A stretch of DNA of 64,000 bases from Hyphomicrobiales bacterium (GTDB taxonomy: Bacteria > Pseudomonadota > Alphaproteobacteria > Rhizobiales > Rhizobiaceae). The position numbers were made by a program, and so were the translations under genes. This document shows, piece after piece, positions 26,732 to 35,363 of this stretch (within the stretch, counting starts at the first letter, position 1; each line of letters opens with the position of its first letter). The stretch spans positions 62,001 to 126,000 of the forward strand of contig UCGV01000012.1 in NCBI GenBank assembly GCA_900471925.1, in the 5' to 3' direction. The notes below the pieces were generated by a model. The model worked only from the letters and a program-made list of their open reading frames with translations. It searched no databases and had not been told where the DNA came from.

Positions 26732-27405
26732 GGATACTGCTGATCGAGGATAATGCCCGGCTTCGCGAATTGCTTTGCGAGGCCGTTCATGATGCCGGCT
26801 GGAAAATCGATGGGTTCGCGCTTGCGGGCGAGGGGCGACTTGCTCTGGAGCAGATGGATTATGACCTGCTGCTTCTCGATCTCGGCCTGCCCGACGAGGA
26901 CGGGATCGCGCTTCTGAGATCGCTGCGGGCCGCACGGGTTCAGATGCCGGTTCTGGTGCTGACGGCGCGCGGAGCGATCGACGAGCGGATCGCCGGGTTG
27001 GACGCCGGCGCCGACGATTATCTCGTGAAACCGTTTCACAATGGCGAGCTGATTGCCCGCATTCGCGCCCTGACACGGCGCGCGCCGGTCACCGCAATGC
27101 CGGTGCTGGAGTTTGCGGCCCTGCAATATGATGTCGCAGCGCGCCAGCTCGTCTGCGCCGGGGCCGAAATCGCGCTTGCCCCTTCCGAGAAGGGACTACT
27201 CGAACTCTTGATGCGCAATGGCGGCAAGGTTGTGCCCAAGCCGAAGATCGAGCACGCATTCTCGGAATTCGGCGACGAGCGCAGCAGCAATGCCGTGGAG
27301 CTTTCGGTCTCGAGGCTGCGCAGGAAGCTGGAGGCGCACCCGACCGGAGTGCTTATCGAGACTGTGCGCGGTGTCGGCTACATGATGCGGGAGGTTCGCC
27401 CATGA
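26728..27405 (+). CDS. OmpR-family response regulator
   Basis: A 225-residue response regulator: receiver with acidic pocket IEDN, phospho-acceptor Asp51 in LLLLDLGLPDEDG, Thr in VLTARG and Lys in DDYLVKPF; then a winged-helix DNA-binding domain (SSNAVELSVSRLRRKLEA; GVLIETVRGVGYMM). Overlaps both neighbours (cytochrome upstream, kinase downstream) by ATGA, so all four products are made in step. Confidence 0.95.
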   Translation: MRILLIEDNARLRELLCEAVHDAGWKIDGFALAGEGRLALEQMDYDLLLLDLGLPDEDGIALLRSLRAARVQMPVLVLTARGAIDERIAGLDAGADDYLVKPFHNGELIARIRALTRRAPVTAMPVLEFAALQYDVAARQLVCAGAEIALAPSEKGLLELLMRNGGKVVPKPKIEHAFSEFGDERSSNAVELSVSRLRRKLEAHPTGVLIETVRGVGYMMREVRP

Positions 27406-28721
27406 GGCCGTTCTCGCCGACGCTGGGCGCAATTCTGGCACGCCGCATTGCCTTCTTTGCGGTGGTGGCGATGGTGTTGCAGCTCGCCGTGATCTTCTCC
27501 GACTACTACTGGAACGTGGGAGAGCTTTCGCGGCTCTTCGTCGAGCAGGAGACGGAGCGGCTGGCCGCCGGCATTGATGTACAGGACGGGGCGATCCACT
27601 ACCGGCTTCCCGAGACCGTGAAATCCCGCTACGGCGAGGCGCAGACCGGCTATGTCGCGCGTATCCGCGAGGCCGATGGTGCATTCGTCTTCCAGTCTTG
27701 CGATGCCGCCTGCGAGAGCCGCTTCCTGCCGCCCGACGTCAATCCACCCGATTTCTGGCTGCGGTCGCTGGCGCCGGGCAAGCCGCTGACGCTGGTGGGC
27801 GGACGGGCATTCACAGTCGGCGATCGGCGCTTCGTCATCGATGTCGCCACTATAGGCGATCCACAGGATGTGCTTTCGGACGTGCTGTGGAACGAGGTGA
27901 TCGCCCATATGATCGTGCCGATGAGCATCCTGCTGGTTTTTGTGCTCGGCGCCACGCTGCTTTCCGTGCGGCAGGCGTTGAAGCCGGTGCGGGCGGCGGC
28001 CGAGGCTGCTGAACGGCTCGACCCGATGGATTCGCGCTCGCATCTGCAATTCCAGGATATGCCGCGCGAGGTGGCCCATCTGGCCGAGGCGGTGAACCGG
28101 GCCTTCGAGCGCGTCGGCGAATTGATGAAATCGCAGAAGATCCTGACGTCAGGCATTGCCCATGAGGTGCGCACGCCGCTTGCGGCGATCAAGCTGGAGC
28201 TCGGCCATATCGACCACCCGCGTGCGCGCAAGGCGGAGGCCGATCTCGATGAGCTCGTGCACTTTATAAGCCAGATGACCGCTCTGGCGCGGCTTGATTC
28301 ATTCGATCATGGCATGTTCGAAGCGGTTGATCTCGTGGCGCTTTCCGCCGATGTGGTGGAGCAGTTGGCCCCATGGGTATACGAGAATGGCCATTCGCTG
28401 GAACTGTCCGCACAGGTCGATGTCGCCATGGTGCATGGCGTGCCTGCGCTGTTGAAGGATGCGGTACGCAATCTCATCGAGAATGGCGTTCGCCATACGC
28501 CTGACCATACGGCAATCATCGTGCGCGTCGGCGCCACGCTGATCCGGGTCGAGGATCGCCATCCCCCATCCCTTCGGCCGGTCGGCGATCTCGCCCGAGA
28601 GGGCGACGGTCATGGAATCGGCCTCAAGATCGTGGAGCGCATCGCGGTGATCCACCGGGGCTCACTGCGCCGTTCCGCCTCCCAGCGCGGCCACGTCTTC
28701 GATCTGGAGATCGGCTCCTAG
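27402..28721 (+). CDS. Sensor histidine kinase with altered G1 box
   Basis: A 439-residue membrane kinase: transmembrane helices at about 15-33 and 168-190 flank a ~130-residue sensor domain containing a Cys pair (QSCDAACES); HAMP-like linker; dimerisation domain with His ~253 in SGIAHEVRTPLAAIKLE; ATPase domain with N box NLIENGVRHTP and G2 GHGIGLKIVE. The G1 box, normally DxGxG, reads VEDRHPPSLRP, so the Asp remains but both glycines are gone. Resembles QseC/TctE-type kinases. Cognate to the regulator just upstream. Confidence 0.92.
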   Translation: MRPFSPTLGAILARRIAFFAVVAMVLQLAVIFSDYYWNVGELSRLFVEQETERLAAGIDVQDGAIHYRLPETVKSRYGEAQTGYVARIREADGAFVFQSCDAACESRFLPPDVNPPDFWLRSLAPGKPLTLVGGRAFTVGDRRFVIDVATIGDPQDVLSDVLWNEVIAHMIVPMSILLVFVLGATLLSVRQALKPVRAAAEAAERLDPMDSRSHLQFQDMPREVAHLAEAVNRAFERVGELMKSQKILTSGIAHEVRTPLAAIKLELGHIDHPRARKAEADLDELVHFISQMTALARLDSFDHGMFEAVDLVALSADVVEQLAPWVYENGHSLELSAQVDVAMVHGVPALLKDAVRNLIENGVRHTPDHTAIIVRVGATLIRVEDRHPPSLRPVGDLAREGDGHGIGLKIVERIAVIHRGSLRRSASQRGHVFDLEIGS

Positions 28722-29026
28722 ACGCGCGCTTTCGGGGCAGATGATCTCTTCCTTAGCCGCTCGAAAAATCCTGCGGAACCAAGGGCGCGTCCGCTCGTTC
28801 TTCTTCCAACGCGGCAGCCCTTTACCTCCCGAGGGCGTTCGTTCCCAGCGATTGCCGCGCCACTCCTGCAACTTGCAAACCCTCGGTTCCGCCCCCGGAC
28901 CGAGGGTTTCTTTTTGGAAGCGCAGGCCTCGATCATCGGAAAATCCGATCGCACCATCGGTTTCTTCCGTTTTTCTTGAGGCCCCGGTTTCGGCATCTGC
29001 TCTCTCAGGCAAGAAGGAGAGTGCAG
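28722..29026. other. Intergenic region with a terminator
   Basis: A 305-base stretch between the kinase and the SDR gene. Apart from the hairpin at 28877-28915 I can support no gene; a minus-strand frame encoding LQEWRGNRWERTPSGG-like sequence overlaps the kinase end and is not backed by a ribosome site. Confidence 0.45.
28877..28915 (+). terminator. Rho-independent terminator
   Basis: AAACCCTCGGT (28877-28887) and ACCGAGGGTTT (28898-28908) form a perfect 11-base stem followed by CTTTTT. It lies 155 bases past the kinase stop, so either the operon has a long 3' tail or a short RNA ends here. Confidence 0.8.
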
Positions 29027-29764
29027 ATGTCGAATATCAAGATGGAAGGGGCACGGATCGTTATCGTGGGCGGCAGTTCCGGCATGGGGCTGGCACTGGC
29101 CGGGCGCTTGCTGGACGAGGGGGCGATCGTGACGATTGCCGGGCGCAATGCGGAAAAGCTCGCCGCGGCAAGACGGGCGCTTGGCGATCAGCCCGGAGTT
29201 TCGACTGCCGTTCTGGACCTGACGCAAGAGGAGGCGGTTGAAGCTTTCTTCGCAACGTGGGGGACGGTCGACCATATTGTCAGCACTGCCGCCGACATTG
29301 AGGGTGCCTATCGGCTCTTGCCCGATATCGAGCTTGCCGCGGCCCAGCGGGTGGTCGAGAGCAAGTTCTATGGGCCGCTCTTGCTGGCGAAATACGGGGC
29401 GCCTTGCCTGCTGCCGTCGGGCTCGATCACCTTTACCTCAGGTGTGGCGGCCTATCGGCCGGCGGCGCGCGGCTCGGTCGTTGCTGCCGTCAATGCGGCG
29501 CTCGAAGGGCTGGTGCGGGCGCTGGCGGTCGAGCTTGCGCCGTTGCGCATCAACGCGGTCTCGCCCGGCTGGGTGGATACGCCGATCTGGAGCTTCGTTG
29601 CCGGTGATGCGAAAGAGGCGACGCTCGAGGCGATGGCCAAGCGGCTGCCGGCCGGTCGCGTCGGGCGGCCCGAGGATATTGCCGATGCGATCCGTTTCCT
29701 GATCGGCAACGGCTTTACCACCGGCACTATCCTGCACGTCGAAGGCGGGCATCGGCTGGTTTGA
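29027..29764 (+). CDS. SDR-family protein lacking the Tyr/Lys catalytic pair
   Basis: A 245-residue short-chain dehydrogenase fold: cofactor loop GGSSGMGLALA, NxxG-like region altered to STAADIEG, and the typical AVELAPLRINAVSPGWVDTP. Where YxxxK should stand (after the Ser of FTSGVAAY) the sequence is SVVAAVNAALEGL, so Tyr and Lys are replaced. Start at 29027 follows AAGAAGGAGAG. Probably binds NADP(H) but classical catalysis is doubtful. Its 3' end overlaps the convergent LysR gene by 38 bases. Confidence 0.88.
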   Translation: MSNIKMEGARIVIVGGSSGMGLALAGRLLDEGAIVTIAGRNAEKLAAARRALGDQPGVSTAVLDLTQEEAVEAFFATWGTVDHIVSTAADIEGAYRLLPDIELAAAQRVVESKFYGPLLLAKYGAPCLLPSGSITFTSGVAAYRPAARGSVVAAVNAALEGLVRALAVELAPLRINAVSPGWVDTPIWSFVAGDAKEATLEAMAKRLPAGRVGRPEDIADAIRFLIGNGFTTGTILHVEGGHRLV

Positions 29765-30650
29765 ATGGTCTTGTGTCCCCGGTCGCTGCGGCAATGAGGC
29801 GGGCAAGTGCCGGCGGCTGGATGCGCCGGCGTCGCCATGACATGACGAGGGCGGCCATCGGCGCCGTGCCGGGCCAGGGCAGTTCCTGCACGTCGTCGCG
29901 GCTCGTATCCGCGCCGAGCGCCAGTCGCGGCACCAGACCATAACCCGCACCGGAGGCGACGAGCCGGATGATCGTCGCGATACTGTCGGCCTGTGTGACG
30001 ATCCGGGGTGCGGCAAGGCCGGCATCGGCAAAGGCGTCGTCGAAGAGGCGGCGGTAGACGCAGCCGCTTTCCGTGGCGATGAAGGGCAGGGCGGTGAGAT
30101 CGGCGAGCTTTTCCGGCGCAGCAGCATCGGACTTGCCGCCCGCAATCAGTGTCAGCGGTTCGCGCGATACGGGGCGGATTATGAAACGTTCGTCCTGATC
30201 GCCACGATCGAAGGTGAAGGCAATGTCGATGGAGCCCTCTTCCAGCCGGCGCTGCAACTCGCCACTGCCGCCGATCTTCAGCGTCAGGCCGATATCGGGG
30301 TAAGTCTCTCGAAAGCGCGAGAGAAGCGCTGCGAGCTTTTCGGCCGCGATCGTCTCGAGCGTACCGATCGTCAGTGTCTGTTGCTCGAGGTGAGCGGCGG
30401 CGCGGATCGCGCCGCGTGCTTCGTCATTCAGCGCCAGGATCTCTTCGGCATAGGCCTTCAGCATGTCACCTGCTGGTGTCAGCGCCACACCTTGCCGGGA
30501 GCGGGTGAAGAGCGCGACGCCAAGCTCCTCTTCGAGCGCCTGCATCTGGTCGCTGAGGCTCGATTGCGCGAGGTTCGCCTCGCTGGCGGCGCGGGTGAAA
30601 TTGCCGTGGCGCGCAACGGCAAGGAAGGTTCTCAATTGGCGTGGGTTCAT
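29727..30650 (-). CDS. LysR-family transcriptional regulator
   Basis: A 307-residue LysR protein: MNPRQLRTFLAVARHGNFTR, helix-turn-helix AASEANLAQSSLSDQMQAL, effector domain with LTIGTLETIAAEKLAALLSR. Start at 30650 fits the family; the frame continues upstream to 30950 without support. Its C-terminal end runs 38 bases into the convergent SDR gene. It is divergent from the toroid-protein gene. Confidence 0.92.
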   Translation of the reverse strand: MNPRQLRTFLAVARHGNFTRAASEANLAQSSLSDQMQALEEELGVALFTRSRQGVALTPAGDMLKAYAEEILALNDEARGAIRAAAHLEQQTLTIGTLETIAAEKLAALLSRFRETYPDIGLTLKIGGSGELQRRLEEGSIDIAFTFDRGDQDERFIIRPVSREPLTLIAGGKSDAAAPEKLADLTALPFIATESGCVYRRLFDDAFADAGLAAPRIVTQADSIATIIRLVASGAGYGLVPRLALGADTSRDDVQELPWPGTAPMAALVMSWRRRRIQPPALARLIAAATGDTRPFKPADARLRRAG

Positions 30651-30793
30651 GTCGGGCTCCGATTGCGGCCGGGCTTGTGCGCTCCTGCCGATGGCGCTGT
30701 CATCTCTGCCTATATCAGGCCCGGATATATCGACGCCAGCCCCTTGCCCGAAGGGGCTTTGAGGGTATTTGCAGGCGTGAGGGAGACTTGCCG

Positions 30794-31777
30794 ATGCCTG
30801 GAGAAACACCCGTAATCGACTGGCTGCTTGCCGGCGATCCCGCCATTCGCTGGCAGGTGATGCGCGATCTGCTCGATGCGCCGGAACCCGTCTGGTCCGC
30901 CGAGCGGAGGAAGGTCGAGCACGAGGGCTGGGGGGCGAAGCTGCTTTCATTTCAGGATGCGGATGGGCAATGGGCCGGCGGCTCCTTCCTGCCGGCAGAT
31001 TTCACGCGCGAGGAATGGGATGCCACCGGCCAGCCCTGGACGGCGACCAATTTCGTGCTGACGCAGCTGCGTGAACTCGGCCTCGATCCCGCCTGCGAAC
31101 GCGCGCAAAAGACCGTCGCACTGATCGGCGCCCATTCGCGCTGGGATGAAGGCGGGCAGCCTTTCTGGCAGGGCGAGGTCGAGGAATGTATCAATGGCCG
31201 CACGGTGGCGGACGGCGCCTATTTCGGTGTCGATGTCTCGCCGATCGTCGAAAGGTTGCTCAGCGAGCGGCAAGTCGATGGCGGATGGAACTGCGAGCGG
31301 GCGCGTGGCTCGGTGCGCTCCTCCTTCCACACGACGCTCAATGTGCTGGAAGGGCTGCTGGAATATGAGAGGGTGACCGGCGGCACGCCGCGCTCCCGCG
31401 AGGCCCGGCACTCGGGCGAGGAATATCTGCTGGCGCGGCATCTGCTGCGGCGGCTCAGCACCGGCGGGCTGGTGGACGAGAAATTCAAGGCATTCCTGCA
31501 TCCGAACCGCTGGCATTTCGATGTGCTGCGCGGGCTCGACTATTTTCGCGCGGCGGGACTGCAGACGGGGACCGCGCCGGATCTTCGTCTTTCGGAGGCA
31601 ATCGAATACCTCCGCTCGCGCCAACTTGAGGACGGGCGCTGGCCGCTCGACTGGCACCTGCCGGGGCGGGAATGGTTCGCGATGGAGGATGGCGTGGGCG
31701 AACCTTCGCGCTGGGTGACACTGAGAGCACTCCGGGTGCTGAAGTGGTGGGATGAGGCGAAGGCTCCCTTTGCGTAA
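30794..31777 (+). CDS. Alpha-toroid (squalene-cyclase/prenyltransferase-like) protein
   Basis: A 327-residue protein with repeated QW-like helices of the alpha6/alpha6 toroid fold: LLSFQDADGQWAGGSFLP, ERLLSERQVDGGWNCERA and LRSRQLEDGRWPLDWHLPG. No DxDD cyclase motif was seen, so squalene cyclisation is unlikely; such cytosolic proteins are common in rhizobia and of unknown function. Start at 30794 (MPGETPVIDWLLAGDPAIRW) gives the family N-terminus; a weak GGGAGA precedes it. Confidence 0.8.
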   Translation: MPGETPVIDWLLAGDPAIRWQVMRDLLDAPEPVWSAERRKVEHEGWGAKLLSFQDADGQWAGGSFLPADFTREEWDATGQPWTATNFVLTQLRELGLDPACERAQKTVALIGAHSRWDEGGQPFWQGEVEECINGRTVADGAYFGVDVSPIVERLLSERQVDGGWNCERARGSVRSSFHTTLNVLEGLLEYERVTGGTPRSREARHSGEEYLLARHLLRRLSTGGLVDEKFKAFLHPNRWHFDVLRGLDYFRAAGLQTGTAPDLRLSEAIEYLRSRQLEDGRWPLDWHLPGREWFAMEDGVGEPSRWVTLRALRVLKWWDEAKAPFA

Positions 31778-31862
31778 TGCCGTCGCTGTTTCCGGATTAT
31801 GAGATGGAAACCGAGGCTTAAGCGGGTTTCCCAAGGTGGTAGCCTTGTGCCGAAGATGCCCG

Positions 31863-32720
31863 TCAGGTGCCCTTTGCCACCTTGGCAGCGCCCCAGAGCG
31901 AGCCGGGATTGGCTCTCAGAGGATGCAACGCCAGCATCGCGTCGAACAATTCGCGCGCCGTCGTCGTCTCCAGTTCAAGCCGGTTGAAGTCGCGCAGATA
32001 TTGCTGGGTCTGGTCGATTATTTCAGGATCGTCGCTGTTTTCCGGGATCTTGTGGCCGGCCACGACCGATTTCGGCCTCAGCGCCTTCAGCTTCTCCAAT
32101 GTCTCGATCCAGTGCTCGCGGCTCTCGCGGGTGGTCTCGCCGAGATAGCAGTGAATGCCGTTATAGACGACGTCACCGCCGACGATGAGGCCGATCGAAG
32201 GCACGTGTAGGGCCGTCGAGTGCGACATGTCGGTGTGGCCGGCATCGACAGGGATCAGCTTGTGGCCTTCCAGCTCCAGGTCCGGTGTCTCGAGCACATC
32301 GGCGACGGCCATGGTCTCGGCGATTTCGCCAGGGAAGAGCTTTCGCCAGAAGCCATCGAGCATTTCCGGCGCGCTCTGGCGGCGCATCGCTTCCACCACA
32401 TCCGGAATGGCATAGGCTCTTGCCTCGGGGAAACGCTTCTGCAGCGCGCCGATGCCGAAGAAGTGGTCGCCGTGGCCGTGGGTGATGTAGATCGCCTTCA
32501 GCCGCTTGCCACTCGCGACGACCCAATCGGCAAGCGCCTTCGTCTGCGGTTCGGTCAGAAATGTATCGACAAGCACGGCATCGCGCTCGCCGGATATCAG
32601 CGTGGCGGAATTGGCGACCCATTGCAGGGCGGGATCGCCGGCCGCTACGTCGCGGCTGAGGCCGGGACGGCGGATCGTCATCACATCATAGCGCAGGCCG
32701 GTGGAGGAACTGTTGGTCAT
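31863..32720 (-). CDS. MBL-fold metallohydrolase
   Basis: A 285-residue metallo-beta-lactamase fold with the metal motif ITHGHGDHFFG, a second His in DAGHTDMSHS, Asp in GLIVGGDVVYNGIH and a late His in VVAGHKIPE. Start at 32720 is preferred, with AAGGA ten bases upstream; a TTG three codons earlier is too close to that site. Substrate unknown; similar proteins hydrolyse lactones or thioesters. Divergent from a TetR regulator with a palindrome between. Confidence 0.9.
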   Translation of the reverse strand: MTNSSSTGLRYDVMTIRRPGLSRDVAAGDPALQWVANSATLISGERDAVLVDTFLTEPQTKALADWVVASGKRLKAIYITHGHGDHFFGIGALQKRFPEARAYAIPDVVEAMRRQSAPEMLDGFWRKLFPGEIAETMAVADVLETPDLELEGHKLIPVDAGHTDMSHSTALHVPSIGLIVGGDVVYNGIHCYLGETTRESREHWIETLEKLKALRPKSVVAGHKIPENSDDPEIIDQTQQYLRDFNRLELETTTARELFDAMLALHPLRANPGSLWGAAKVAKGT

Positions 32721-32798
32721 GGCGGGCAAATCCTTGGAATGAGCCTGAAAATTCGGGGCGGGGCCGAAGGCAACTTGATTTCCGAAGCAACGTGTTTA

Positions 32799-32818
32799 AT
32801 ATATGACCGGTCGTCTAT
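32799..32818. promoter_or_regulatory. Candidate TetR operator
   Basis: Centred on ACCGGT, ten-base arms match at 8 of 10 positions (atatgaccggtcgtctat within). It lies 20 bases before the TetR start and 79 before the MBL start. The half GGTCGTCTAT recurs exactly at 56301-56310. Confidence 0.55.
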
Positions 32819-32837
32819 AATTAATCAAGAGGGCAAG

Positions 32838-33458
32838 ATGGACGCAGCCAAGCCGGCCCGCCGGGGCCCGAAACCGAATACGCAGATGCGGGACAAGCTG
32901 ATCGAGGCGGGCCTGAAGGAGATCCACGCCCATGGATTTGCCGCGACCGGCATCCAGAAGATCGTCGATGACGTCGGCGTGCCGAAGGGCTCCTTCTACA
33001 ATTACTTCGACAGCAAGGAGGCTTTCGGAGCCGATATTTCCGACCGCTATTCCGAGCGGGCGCTAGGCAGGCTGAATGGCTTTCTCGGTGACAAGAACTT
33101 GCCGCCGCTTCAGCGGCTGGCGGCCTATTTCGATGATCGCGCTGCTTCCTTTGCGGCAAGGGGCCATGCGCAGGGCTGCGTACTCGGCAATTTCAGCGCC
33201 GAGGCCGTCGACCACAGCGAGATGATCCGCCGGCATGTGGCCGATCATTTTCGCAGCTGGAGCGATGCGATTGCGGGCTGTCTGGCCGAGGCGCAGAGAG
33301 ACGGCACGTTGCGCCGCGATCTGCCGGCCGCAAGTCTTGCCGATTTCGTTCTGAACAGCTGGGAGGGAGCGCTCCTGCGCATGCGGGCCGAGCGCAGCGG
33401 CGCGGCGCTTGAGATATTCCGGCAGATGGTCTTCGGGGCGCTACTCGCTACCGCGTGA
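32838..33458 (+). CDS. TetR-family transcriptional regulator
   Basis: A 206-residue TetR protein: basic N-terminal tail (KPARRGPKPN), helix-turn-helix GIQKIVDDVGVPKGSFYNYF, and a C-terminal domain (GCVLGNFSAEAVDHSEMIR) of the TetR_C_6-like group often controlling reductases and hydrolases. The start ATG at 32838 follows AAGAGGG. Likely represses itself and the divergent MBL gene through the palindrome between them. Confidence 0.93.
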   Translation: MDAAKPARRGPKPNTQMRDKLIEAGLKEIHAHGFAATGIQKIVDDVGVPKGSFYNYFDSKEAFGADISDRYSERALGRLNGFLGDKNLPPLQRLAAYFDDRAASFAARGHAQGCVLGNFSAEAVDHSEMIRRHVADHFRSWSDAIAGCLAEAQRDGTLRRDLPAASLADFVLNSWEGALLRMRAERSGAALEIFRQMVFGALLATA

Positions 33459-33525
33459 AGGCGAAACTATACGCGAAGCCCTGGCATCCCTTGCGCGCTA
33501 CGGGCGCTCAGGGTGACGACATGCG

Positions 33526-33786
33526 TCAGAGAGAGCGGTGCAGTTCGTTGAAGACACGCCGCACGCCACTCGTGGACCGCGCCACATTGAACGCCCGGTC
33601 GATCTGGGCATTGTGCGGCACCCAGCCGGCGAGGATGATGTCGGGGCCCCGGGCGGAGACGAAAATATAGCTCGCGTCTATATCGCCGGCGCTTTCGAGC
33701 GAGGCGGATACTGCAAGGTCGATATCGGCTCCTACGGTCGGCGGCGTGGCCCCCACCAGGTACAAGCGTCTGATATGGGCGCGCAT
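33526..33786 (-). CDS. BON-domain protein
   Basis: An 86-residue protein comprising one BON domain: an N-terminal region, then DASYIFVSARGPDIILAGWV and the typical NVARSTSGVRRVFNEL end. It lacks a signal peptide, unlike OsmY-type BON proteins. BON domains bind membranes or other ligands. AGGAGAAAG-like sequence is at the proper distance upstream. Confidence 0.75.
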   Translation of the reverse strand: MRAHIRRLYLVGATPPTVGADIDLAVSASLESAGDIDASYIFVSARGPDIILAGWVPHNAQIDRAFNVARSTSGVRRVFNELHRSL

Positions 33787-34199
33787 CTCTTCTTTCTCCC
33801 GTGCCTCATTGAAATGTCTGCTTCTGTCGCATCGGTGAAGATGCCTGTCGGCGGCGGGATTGCGATAGCGATACGCTTCAGGCGGCGCATCCCGCGTTCG
33901 GACAACTCAAGGGCCTGGCTTGCCGCCGGCCCGGAAGGCAACAGCGCCCGTTCAAATGGCTGCTGACACAGCCAACATGCGCTCGTTCAACAGGGGCGGC
34001 AATAGGCGTGTAACGAAATAAAAATAAATATTACCTTGTTATGAACACAAACATATCCTACTTCTGCTAAATCGAATTTGCTTCGTCAGCTTCGTTTTTG
34101 CGCAAAGTCGCATTGGCTAATCTTTCCTCTCAAGCTCGACCACTTTTGGCACGCCTTTGGCGGGCTCGGTAATTCTATGCGATTGAAAGGAAAATCGTC
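33787..34199. other. Long leader region of cold-shock gene
   Basis: 413 bases with no supported gene. A very A+T-rich patch (34015-34065, e.g. aaataaaaataaatatta) stands out from the surrounding G+C-rich DNA and probably holds the cspA-type promoter; the transcribed leader of such genes usually folds and controls cold induction. Confidence 0.5.
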
Positions 34200-34409
34200 A
34201 TGAACACAGGTATTGTAAAGTTTTTCAACACGGCAAAAGGTTTCGGCTTCATCTCGCCGAAGGATGGCTCGCCGGATGTGTTCGTTCACATCTCGGCTGT
34301 CGAGCAGTCCGGCATGACCTTCCTGCGTGAGGGACAGTCGGTAAGCTTCGATCTGGTGCAGGATTCCCGCAGCGGCAAGAACGCCGCCCAGAACCTCGCT
34401 TCCGTATAA
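34200..34409 (+). CDS. Cold-shock protein (CspA family)
   Basis: A 69-residue single CSD protein with RNP1 (KGFGFISPK) and RNP2 (VFVHISAV). It binds single-stranded RNA/DNA and melts secondary structure at low temperature or in stress. GAAAGGAAA precedes the ATG. A rho-independent terminator follows at 34474. Confidence 0.95.
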   Translation: MNTGIVKFFNTAKGFGFISPKDGSPDVFVHISAVEQSGMTFLREGQSVSFDLVQDSRSGKNAAQNLASV

Positions 34410-34473
34410 GCATTCGGCTCGCACCCCCGCTTTGACCACGGATGTACTGGCACTGCGGACTTGCGAACCCTGG

Positions 34474-34501
34474 AAAGGTCGGGCCAGCCCCGACCTTTTT
34501 A
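34474..34501 (+). terminator. Terminator of cold-shock gene
   Basis: AAAGGTCGGG (34474-34483) and CCCGACCTTT (34489-34498), five-base loop, followed by TT and A; perfect 10-base stem. Confidence 0.85.
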
Positions 34502-34542
34502 TTTGCGCACAATTCCACTGAACATTTCCTGGGGAGACGACA

Positions 34543-34713
34543 ATGTCAAAGACAGACGCAGCACAGATTCTACGACGCGCCGAGCGGCAGATTGCCAATA
34601 CCAGCGCCGGCGGGCATCTGGGCGGTACGAATTTCGGTCAGGCACTCGACGCAAAGACATCGTCGGCCAAGGACAGAAGCGAGAAGACCCGCAAGCCGCA
34701 GCGCGGCAAATAA
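34543..34713 (+). CDS. 56-aa hydrophilic protein
   Basis: ATG at 34543 with GGGGAGA upstream, ending TAA at 34711-34713. The product starts MSKTDAAQILRRAERQIANT, continues with a Gly-rich middle (SAGGHLGGTNFG) and a basic tail (TRKPQRGK). It is bracketed by two strong terminators, so it is its own transcript. I do not recognise the family; small basic proteins of this kind are common in rhizobia. Confidence 0.65.
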   Translation: MSKTDAAQILRRAERQIANTSAGGHLGGTNFGQALDAKTSSAKDRSEKTRKPQRGK

Positions 34714-34740
34714 GCAGGCTGGGAAACCCGCTTGCTCGAA

Positions 34741-34777
34741 AAACGCCCGGTCACATGAGGTGACCGGGCGTTTTTTT
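34741..34777. terminator. Strong bidirectional terminator
   Basis: AAACGCCCGGTCAC (34741-34754) and GTGACCGGGCGTTT (34760-34773) form a perfect 14-base stem with T-runs on both strands. Serves the 56-residue gene and the convergent 92-residue gene. Confidence 0.9.
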
Positions 34778-34811
34778 GTGTTGCCGCGCCGTCATGGATG
34801 GCTGCAGCGGT

Positions 34812-35090
34812 TCAGTGTTTGCTGTCGCTGATGTGAGGGTGCGCCATCTGGAAATCGCCGAGCAATGCTATCGCTTCTTTGACGAGCGTATTCGTCAGCG
34901 GTGAGGGATCCAGCGCCAGCGTGTCGGCATCCGCGTGCATCCGCTCGGCAAGCCGATCCATCGCACCGCAGGCATCGTCACCGTGCCGGCGGGCAATAAG
35001 GGCTGAGAAACGCAGCGCATCGCCGAGAAGCTTGAGGGTCTCCAGGCGCTCTTCGATCGACAGATCGTTCAGTGCGGGCTGTGCGCTCAT
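34812..35090 (-). CDS. 92-aa hypothetical protein, paralogue A
   Basis: A fully helical 92-residue protein starting MSAQPALNDLSIEERLETLK. It matches the 92-residue protein at 35597-35875 along its length: ERLETLKLLGDALRFSALIARR versus ERADTLRRLSDTLHFSAILARQ. No known domain. Both genes are minus strand and separated by a small basic protein gene. Confidence 0.7.
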   Translation of the reverse strand: MSAQPALNDLSIEERLETLKLLGDALRFSALIARRHGDDACGAMDRLAERMHADADTLALDPSPLTNTLVKEAIALLGDFQMAHPHISDSKH

Positions 35091-35135
35091 GATCGTAAAG
35101 GCCGCACGGGTAAAGACCGGGGGCGGGCCATCGAC

Positions 35136-35363
35136 TTAGCGAGGCCGCGAGCGGCGGACTGCAGGCTTGCGCTTGGGTTTTGTTTCAGCGGTTTCGGGCT
35201 CTGCGTTTGCATCGCGTTCAAGCCGCAATGCGCGCAATCGCGCGGTCTTTGCCTCGCGCTGATGCACCTCGGCCGCCATGATCGTATAGGCCGGATGCAC
35301 CGGGGCATCGGCATTGGCGGACGGGTCTGTGCCCTTGAAGAAATGTTCTTTGGTTGCTGCCAT
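35136..35363 (-). CDS. 75-aa basic hypothetical protein
   Basis: A 75-residue protein (MAATKEHFFKGTDPSANADA) with a Lys/Arg/Pro-rich tail (KPKRKPAVRRSRPR). Hydrophilic, no signal peptide or motif. It lies between the two 92-residue paralogues. A ribosome site (AGGAAACCCCC) is weak but plausible. Function unknown. Confidence 0.6.
   Translation of the reverse strand: MAATKEHFFKGTDPSANADAPVHPAYTIMAAEVHQREAKTARLRALRLERDANAEPETAETKPKRKPAVRRSRPR

Noticed and set aside
28800..28880. Possible tRNA-like folding before the 28877 hairpin
   Set aside because: No cloverleaf with T-loop GTTCRA and acceptor stem could be drawn on either strand.
28662..29012. 116-codon minus-strand frame containing LQEWRGNRWERTPSGG
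   Set aside because: It overlaps the kinase end and the terminator region; no start or conservation can be judged. Worth a search but not supported.
32220..32837. Upstream extension of the TetR frame (412 codons in all)
   Set aside because: The extra part is antisense to the MBL hydrolase gene; the TetR helix-turn-helix starts soon after the ATG at 32838 with a ribosome site.
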